A stretch of DNA of 64,000 bases from Apophysomyces variabilis. Its lineage: Eukaryota > Mucoromycota > Mucoromycetes > Mucorales > Mucoraceae. Below, in pieces: positions 58,515-64,000 of the stretch. Position 1 is the stretch's first letter. Each line of letters opens with the position of its first letter. Where the stretch lies: NCBI GenBank assembly GCA_002749535.1, contig MZZL01000403.1:62001-126000 (forward strand), written 5' to 3'. A program made the translations under genes and the position numbers. Under the pieces are notes generated by a model. The model ran no database searches and had not been told where the DNA came from. It saw only the letters and a list, made by a program, of their open reading frames with translations.

Positions 58515-59658
58515 TCTACAGCGAGTGAGACATACGCACGCCTTATCGGGGAGGAAGACCAAAGACTGAGACACGCATAGGAAAGGTGCAACATACAACA
58601 CAAAAACCTCCATCCCCTCCAACGTCATGTACTTGCCCTTTCTTCTCATCATCCTCGTCTGTTATATAACAACCGTCCGTTCCGATATACAGGTACCGAA
58701 CCCCATACCCCGCCTATTATCACTCTTTATCTTTCTCATAACATATCTTGACCTTTAGTCATTCGCACCTACTCATGCCAATGAAGTCTTTGACATTCTT
58801 CAGCAAGGGCAAATACATAAATACCACCTACAACGCGAACAAACCAGATTGCAAAAAAGCATCGATGCATTTGGTACATACCGGGATGCCACCCTCTATC
58901 GTCTCGCTGGCATTCGAGTCGATGACTTTCTTGCATTCGAAACACTAGTCCTTGGTATGGTCAATATCTACGCCGAAACCGTCAAGAGCAACCAGAGTTC
59001 GTCTTACGACTTTCGGACACCTGCCCTGAAGCTGACGTTTGACTTTCAATTGGCTATCAAAGAATCCCATCAACGCCTGCGGACGAATGTGCTTGACGAT
59101 CTAGATAACCATTTTGAGTCGTCTTCCGAAGAGGAAAATGATGCATCATCACACCATGAGCATGTTGCAGGAGACGTTATTGATTCCCGAGAATCGATGC
59201 AGCAAATGCTTCGTGAAATGCTGCAAGCCGTCCGTGAGAACGCGGATCAGCTGGAAGAAGGCATGCAGCAGCACAATCTAGCATTTGCGTCCGGAGATCA
59301 TGCATCGATTGAAACCGTACTGAGGCTTGGCGATGACTCTGCCCGAGGAGATCAGGGACCGGATGAAAACAGAGTGACGCTGATTGACCAGGATAATAAC
59401 GAATACATCATGACAAGACCCTCGGATACGACAGTGATTTATGAAGGTAAACTTAAAGAAAAGGAAAGGAAAAACAAGGCATTGGCAGTCTATTTCTAAT
59501 CTACGTTCTGTTTCCCGTCAGATATGCAACTTTTACATGATCTCATCCTTATTCTTGTCCTGTCATTTGTTTTTGGCTGGTTCTTTACGATTATTGGATT
59601 GCCAGGTACAAGAAAAACCTTTAATCCTTGTTCGTTCCTGTTAACCCCATTTGGTTTT
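58515..59658 (+). repeat. Direct repeat copy 2
   Basis: Identical to 57370-58513. It continues without break into the remainder of the antiporter gene. Confidence 0.93.
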
Positions 59659-60974
59659 TTTTTCTGCTTTAGCGTTCTTTGGATACATCCTGGCCGGTAT
59701 TGTAGTCGGACCGTCCGGTTACAATTTGATCAAGGTACTGAATGTTAGAAAAGAAGGGGGGTTTTTGAGGGGAAAGCTTCCGAGTAGGGCTTAACCATGT
59801 TAGTTAGGAACTCATTCAAACAGAGACCCTTGCTCAATTGGGCGTTGTGCTCATTGTTTTCGTGCTTGGGCTGGAATTCTCCTTGGAAAAGATCCAGGCA
59901 ATGTGGAGACTTGCATTAGGCGGAGCCGTGCTGATCATGATGGTCACTGTCGTGCTATTTATGATAATGGGGACAGCCTTGGGTGCAACCACAAAAGAAT
60001 CCATCTTTCTGGGCATGTGTGTCAGTTTAAGCTCGACAGCAGTTGTTGTTAAATGCATCAAGCTGGACCATCTCGAGCATCTATACGGACTGCTAGTCAT
60101 GCAGGATGTTATTCTGGGATTCATGCTGGTAACGTTAAAGAAAAGATGAGAAAAAAAAGCCGAGGGATTTTTTTTATTTACATACTAAATTTCCCTCTAT
60201 TTTCTATCTTGTTCTAAGGCTGTTATCCCTGCTCTAGCGAAGTCAGGCATTCAGGTGTTTTTTGCTATCCTAAAAATCACCTTGTCCTTTACCATTTTCG
60301 GTGCTGTCTGTTTTACAATTGCACGCCTGTTGCCGGTTCTTCCGCGTGCGATCCGACGCATGTTTCCAAAGAGATCCATTCAACAGAACCACGAACTGGT
60401 TCTTCTCGGAACGATTGCTATCTGTATGAGTATGTTAACTGTTTCCGAGCATCTCGGTCTTGGGATGGAGTTGGGATGTTTTGCCGCCGGTGTCATTGTC
60501 CGATCACGCAAGCAGATGTTTGAGCAGACTCATATTGTCATTGAGCCTGTACGGGATCTCTTTGCATGTTTGTTCTTTGCTTCGATTGGACTTCATGTCT
60601 ATCCAAGCTTTTTAGCATCCGAATCTGTTCTACTCTTCACGCTTGCCGCCGGAGTCATCGGGTTTAAATACATCGTTACATCTGCTGTTTTGATATTCTT
60701 CAACATTGACATCAAAACGTCTTCTACAATGGCTGTTGCACTTGCACAAATATCCGAGTTTGGATTTGTGCTTGCCTCTCGTGCGAAGCAATTGAACATC
60801 ATTACTAGAGAAGTCTACTATCTTCTTCTTGGCGTCACCTCACTCACGCTCATGGCAACGCCTTTACTATGGAAACTCACGGATCGTTCTTTATTCTCTC
60901 ATACATCCCGAAACCATGATGATCATGAGACCGTAGTAGGTGTCCCTTCTGAAGAGGGAGATAAATATGCCTAG
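58627..60974 (+). CDS. CPA2 cation/H+ antiporter, TMCO3-like
   Basis: Six exons (58627-58692, 58759-59446, 59522-59605, 59673-59734, 59808-60128, 60219-60974) close exactly to 658 aa. Residues 1-19 are a signal peptide (MYLPFLLIILVCYITTVRS). Residues 20-250 form a soluble, acidic, partly coiled-coil domain (SMQQMLREMLQAVRENADQLE). Then comes a CPA2/KefB-like transporter core: GYILAGIVVGPSG, LGVVLIVFVLGLEFS, SLSSTAVVVKCI, LLVMQDVILGFM (the QD ion-site pair), LGLGMELGCFAAGVIV and FFASIGLHV, ending near VALAQISEFGFVLASRAK. The signal peptide plus coiled coil plus antiporter layout is that of TMCO3, a K+/H+ exchanger of endomembranes. Its 5' half is duplicated in the assembly. Confidence 0.92.
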
Positions 60975-61971
60975 ATGTTTAGCTGGCTTCCTGTGGCAAC
61001 TTTGACTTCCTTTTTTTTTTTTAATTTGTACAGTCAATTGTAGATTTCCTTTCATCTGTTCATATTCTCCATAAACTGTGACCCTTTCTAAACATGGATG
61101 ACACGTTGAAGAGAGGTGTAACACGCAAAACTTTGTTTTTTGGGGGAGAGGTGAAAGTGAATATCTAAACCATCATATGATGCAGTTGGCCATGCCGATT
61201 AGGGTTGGTTTTTATTTCCTCAAGTTCCACTGTCTGTGCTCTCCTTTTTCTATGTCACACTTAACCAATTAATTTGGCTTCACGACTGTTTCCAAACGGC
61301 TGACGATCTCCCCGATGAGTAACCTAGAATTGCACCAGCCAGAATCTTATCATGCGGATGGAAAAAAAGAAAAAAAAATGAGTGTAAGCTAACATGGGTT
61401 GTACCACCAAAAGGAAAAAGAGGTGACTTTCTCACGAAATCGCGTGTATGCATGTTTCATTTTTTTTCGGTTCCCAATGATTCTGCCGGATAAGATGTAA
61501 TTGGTAAAAGAGGGGAGCAGAAGAAGGAATGAGGGGGAGAGAAAGAAGAAGGTTGGTAAGAGGAGGGTGAGAGAAAAACCCTAATTTTCTTCCACACGGA
61601 ATGATGCGGATTGACGTGTTTTTGCGAAGCTTGAATAACGTTTTGTTGCTTTTCTCTTTCTCTCTTTCTCCTCTTAGATTTCTCTTGTTCCCGAACATTA
61701 AGGTATTCATGCCGATTGTCTCAAACTCTAATACAGTACGCAAAAACTTTTCTATCACCTGCTAGTTTTCTTTTTGTTTTTCGTCCTTTCCCTTTTCCGT
61801 TTCTCTTTTTTATTTTTATTTTTTTGCTGTTATAAAGATGTGCTGTTTATTTATTTTAGTCATATGGAAATAGACAAATGAATAATAGTGGTTAGGAGGG
61901 AAAAAAAATAAAAAAAAATCCGTGATAATCTAATTACAAGTACTTTATGTTGTTTGTGCTTCTGGGGAAAC
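60975..61971. other. Convergent 3' region, 1 kb
   Basis: AT-rich with A/T runs. A minus-strand frame at 61432-61758 has no domain. No gene is called. Confidence 0.45.
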
Positions 61972-62946
61972 TTATGCTGCGACTTGTACTTCTTGGAGCG
62001 ATTCTGCTTCATTTAATTTGGGTATAATCCATTCTCCTTCCGCTTTGCCTTGTTTATCCAAAATATGGTATTGTCGCTGTTGTTGTACCATTCGCGATTC
62101 CCGGATTTTGAGCATCATCGAACCGTAATTATCATAGTAACGTCGCAGTTCACTCACACTCAACCCAGTCCACCGTGCTTCATCATTCAACTGTTCCTTC
62201 GGTTCAAACAGATGTAACGGATGAATCAACCCGCGATAGTCTGCCCATATACATTCCTCGAACCGATTTTTCAGATTCTCTTGGGCCACTGTATCTTCTG
62301 CCCTTTCTTGCGGTTCCAACAAACCTTGGACAGGCCCATTCTCATCTTCGAGATTGACATGGTAACCGTAACCTTGCCAGACGATCATCAACCGTTTCTT
62401 ATCCTTTTCTGCCATCACCTCCAGACTGTTGTCATATTCTACCTTCTTTTTCTTGTTTTCTTTCCCGTCCTCTTCTTCTAAAGGTCGTGGCTCGTCCATG
62501 ACCAGGCCGCCATGAGCATCTGACATTTCTTGGGTAACTAAAACTGGGACCATGACCCCCGGAGCAGATGAGGAGGTCGATGATGAATCCGATGGACTGG
62601 ATGTGCTATGAGGCGATGCATAGACTACCGCCGAAAGAGATCGCCGGATACTGTTGCGGATCTCTTTGCTATTGGCCTGGGTGGCTTCGGTGGCATCGAA
62701 AGAACGATTTGTGGATTTGTCTTCTCTTCCAACGAGATGACGAAAGGATTTAACATAAAGACTTTGTGACTTTTGTGTTCTTCTCTTTCTTCGTTCTTCA
62801 TCGTCACTTGCCGTTGCCGACGCCGTCGTTGCCGTTACCGTTGCCGTTGCCGTTGCCGTTGTCGGAGGTGGAGTCGGTTTTGTCTGTGCCGAAAAAGAGA
62901 AACTGCGGGTAAGCCCTGCAAACGAAAATCGCTTTGGTTTTTCCAT
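61972..62946 (-). CDS. Hypothetical protein with ordered C-terminal half
   Basis: Intronless, 324 aa from the ATG at 62946 (MEKPKRFSFAGLTRSFSFSA). I do not recognise a family. The first roughly 170 residues are Ser/Thr/Ala-rich and basic, including a TATATATVTATTASATAS low-complexity tract encoded by a GNCGTT microsatellite. The second half looks folded: KRLMIVWQGYGYHVNLEDE, FEECIWADYRGLIHPLHLFEP, and RWTGLSVSELRRYYDNYGSMM. The long leader upstream (to 63102) is Phe/Ser-rich and open but probably 5' UTR. Repeated RFSFAG/RSFSFS words could be kinase (AGC-type) sites. Confidence 0.7.
   Translation of the reverse strand: MEKPKRFSFAGLTRSFSFSAQTKPTPPPTTATATATVTATTASATASDDEERRKRRTQKSQSLYVKSFRHLVGREDKSTNRSFDATEATQANSKEIRNSIRRSLSAVVYASPHSTSSPSDSSSTSSSAPGVMVPVLVTQEMSDAHGGLVMDEPRPLEEEDGKENKKKKVEYDNSLEVMAEKDKKRLMIVWQGYGYHVNLEDENGPVQGLLEPQERAEDTVAQENLKNRFEECIWADYRGLIHPLHLFEPKEQLNDEARWTGLSVSELRRYYDNYGSMMLKIRESRMVQQQRQYHILDKQGKAEGEWIIPKLNEAESLQEVQVAA
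62812..62866 (+). repeat. Coding hexanucleotide-type microsatellite
   Basis: Repeats of GCCGTT/GCCGTC inside the orphan gene, read on the minus strand as alternating Thr/Ala codons. Confidence 0.75.
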
Positions 62947-64000
62947 GAAGAGTGAACTGAGGAAAGAAAGAAAAAAGAAGCAAAAGAAAGTATGACAAGA
63001 AAAGGGGAAGGAAGACGTTCGGTGTGAGTGAGTGGACGAGTTGACCAAGTGAAAGAGGGACGGAAGGAGAGAAAGGGAAAAAATAGGAATGGACCAGACC
63101 ATTCTAATATTCTTCTCTAGGCAGGTTATTCGCTCTCTCTGTCTGTCCTGTCGCTCTCTCTCTTTCTCTACTCTCTCTCCGCGTCTCTGGAACGTCTCGC
63201 TGTCACCGATTTGCTTTTAACTGGGCTTCGTTTAGACATAGTCTCTCTCTCTCCGTTCCTGATTAAATTGTACGACACTTCTCCATATTGCTCATTGCCG
63301 TCTTTGTGATGCCTACTCGTGCTTCGTAGTGTTTATGCAAAAATTCAACGCCCCCTTTTTTTATCATATATAAATACCCTTCTTAACTGGGTTTCTTGAT
63401 ATCGATCTTTGCTCTGTCGATTATTTTCTTTTTTATTCATGCATTTTACTGCTCGCTCGTCTGCTGTACAGCAGTGAGTGCATCCTATTAAATCGGAGAT
63501 GAATTCGCCTTCAGGTACGGCTACCCAGTTCGGACTTGAACTTTTTTTTTTAGGTCGATGTACCACAAGCCAAATGATAGCGTCCTTTTTTTTTTTCATT
63601 TGTCAGGCGGAAAGTGCGTTGATATCAAATGTCTATTTGTTTATCCATGGCCAATGTAAACTGCATAGCTTTTGAAATAAGTTTATGCTTATTGTTGTTG
63701 ATGTCATACACGGAACGAGGTCTCCGCGTTTCGTACGAAGTGTCTTTGTTGTCCTACTTCAATTGAGCATGGAAGTTTAATTTGAGGGTGGGAAATGACA
63801 CGAGCAAGCGTTATCTTATTCATGTTTTGCATATCGGGTTGGCTACACCTACATCCGGCTGTCTATTGTTTTGATCACTCCATCTTAAAGCAAGTTAATT
63901 AAGCTTAGCAGGCACGCTTCTTTTTCTAATGCATGCGCCTAACAAACATAACCTCTCCATTTACGATTTTGAAGAGCGGAGATAAGCCGGTATTTATATA
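62947..64000. other. Promoter region and right edge
   Basis: The first 200 bp are CT/GA-rich and form the leader of the minus-strand orphan. A TATATAAATA motif on the plus strand lies near 63367. A short ATG exon (MNSPS..., near 63499) with GT-AG options follows, but no convincing gene could be assembled before the window ends. Confidence 0.4.

Overview
The window is nuclear DNA of an early-diverging filamentous fungus, most likely Mucoromycota (Mucorales-like). This is inferred from compact genes with many 40-70 nt GT-AG introns, a full set of fungal housekeeping genes, TATA and pyrimidine-rich leaders, and retention of UFL1, the UFM1 E3 ligase that Dikarya have largely lost. I see no phage, plasmid, CRISPR, rRNA or tRNA. 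The listed exons were built by hand from splice signals and reading phase, and several models close exactly in frame.

Layout, left to right. 1-2.4 kb: nothing convincing. 2.4-3.5 kb: RMD1/RMND1-type (DUF155) gene. 4.4-8.6 kb: SMC6, the DNA-repair SMC. 9.1-12.3 kb (minus): Tea1/Kel1-like kelch plus coiled-coil polarity protein. 14.5-15.1 kb (minus): Gln-rich protein with a C-terminal zinc finger. 16.1-17.1 kb: mitochondrial two-HMG-box protein (TFAM/Abf2-like). 18-19.1 kb: orphan gene. 19.9-21.4 kb: CaM-kinase-like kinase. 21.9-27.1 kb: NTE1 lysophospholipase. 27.2-29.9 kb (minus): UFL1, sharing a roughly 160 bp divergent promoter with SHO1 (30.1-31.1 kb). 31.4 kb (minus): 58-aa microprotein candidate with its own TATA box. 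32.6-33.7 kb (minus): RAB11/Ypt31. 35.8-36.7 kb: LisH-CTLH/CRA protein, convergent with RPL38 (minus).

39.6-40.7 kb (minus): ABHD11/Imo32-like hydrolase. 41.5-43.1 kb: CNH-domain protein. 43.9-45.1 kb (minus): peroxisomal MaoC enoyl-CoA hydratase 2 with an AKL terminus. 45.4-45.7 kb (minus): small hydrophobic ORF. 45.9-46.6 kb (minus): mitochondrial EMAP-type tRNA-binding protein, divergent from TRMT2A-like tRNA m5U methyltransferase (46.9-49.3 kb). 49.6-51.4 kb: single-pass protein with a DUF4097-like beta-repeat ectodomain. 51.6-53.2 kb: O-fucosyltransferase-like enzyme. 55.5-57.0 kb (minus): Ran1/Ksp1-type kinase. 57.4-61.0 kb: TMCO3-like CPA2 cation/H+ antiporter. 62-63 kb (minus): orphan protein.

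The genes do not form one pathway. Recurrent themes are ER and membrane homeostasis (NTE1, UFL1), osmosensing and cation balance (SHO1, antiporter), polarity and traffic (Tea1-like, RAB11), and mitochondrial or tRNA functions.

The most important caution is an exact 1,144 bp direct repeat (57370-58513 and 58515-59658) separated by a single N. It is almost certainly a false duplication from two contig ends that were not merged. The antiporter should be read as one gene, not as a gene plus a truncated copy.
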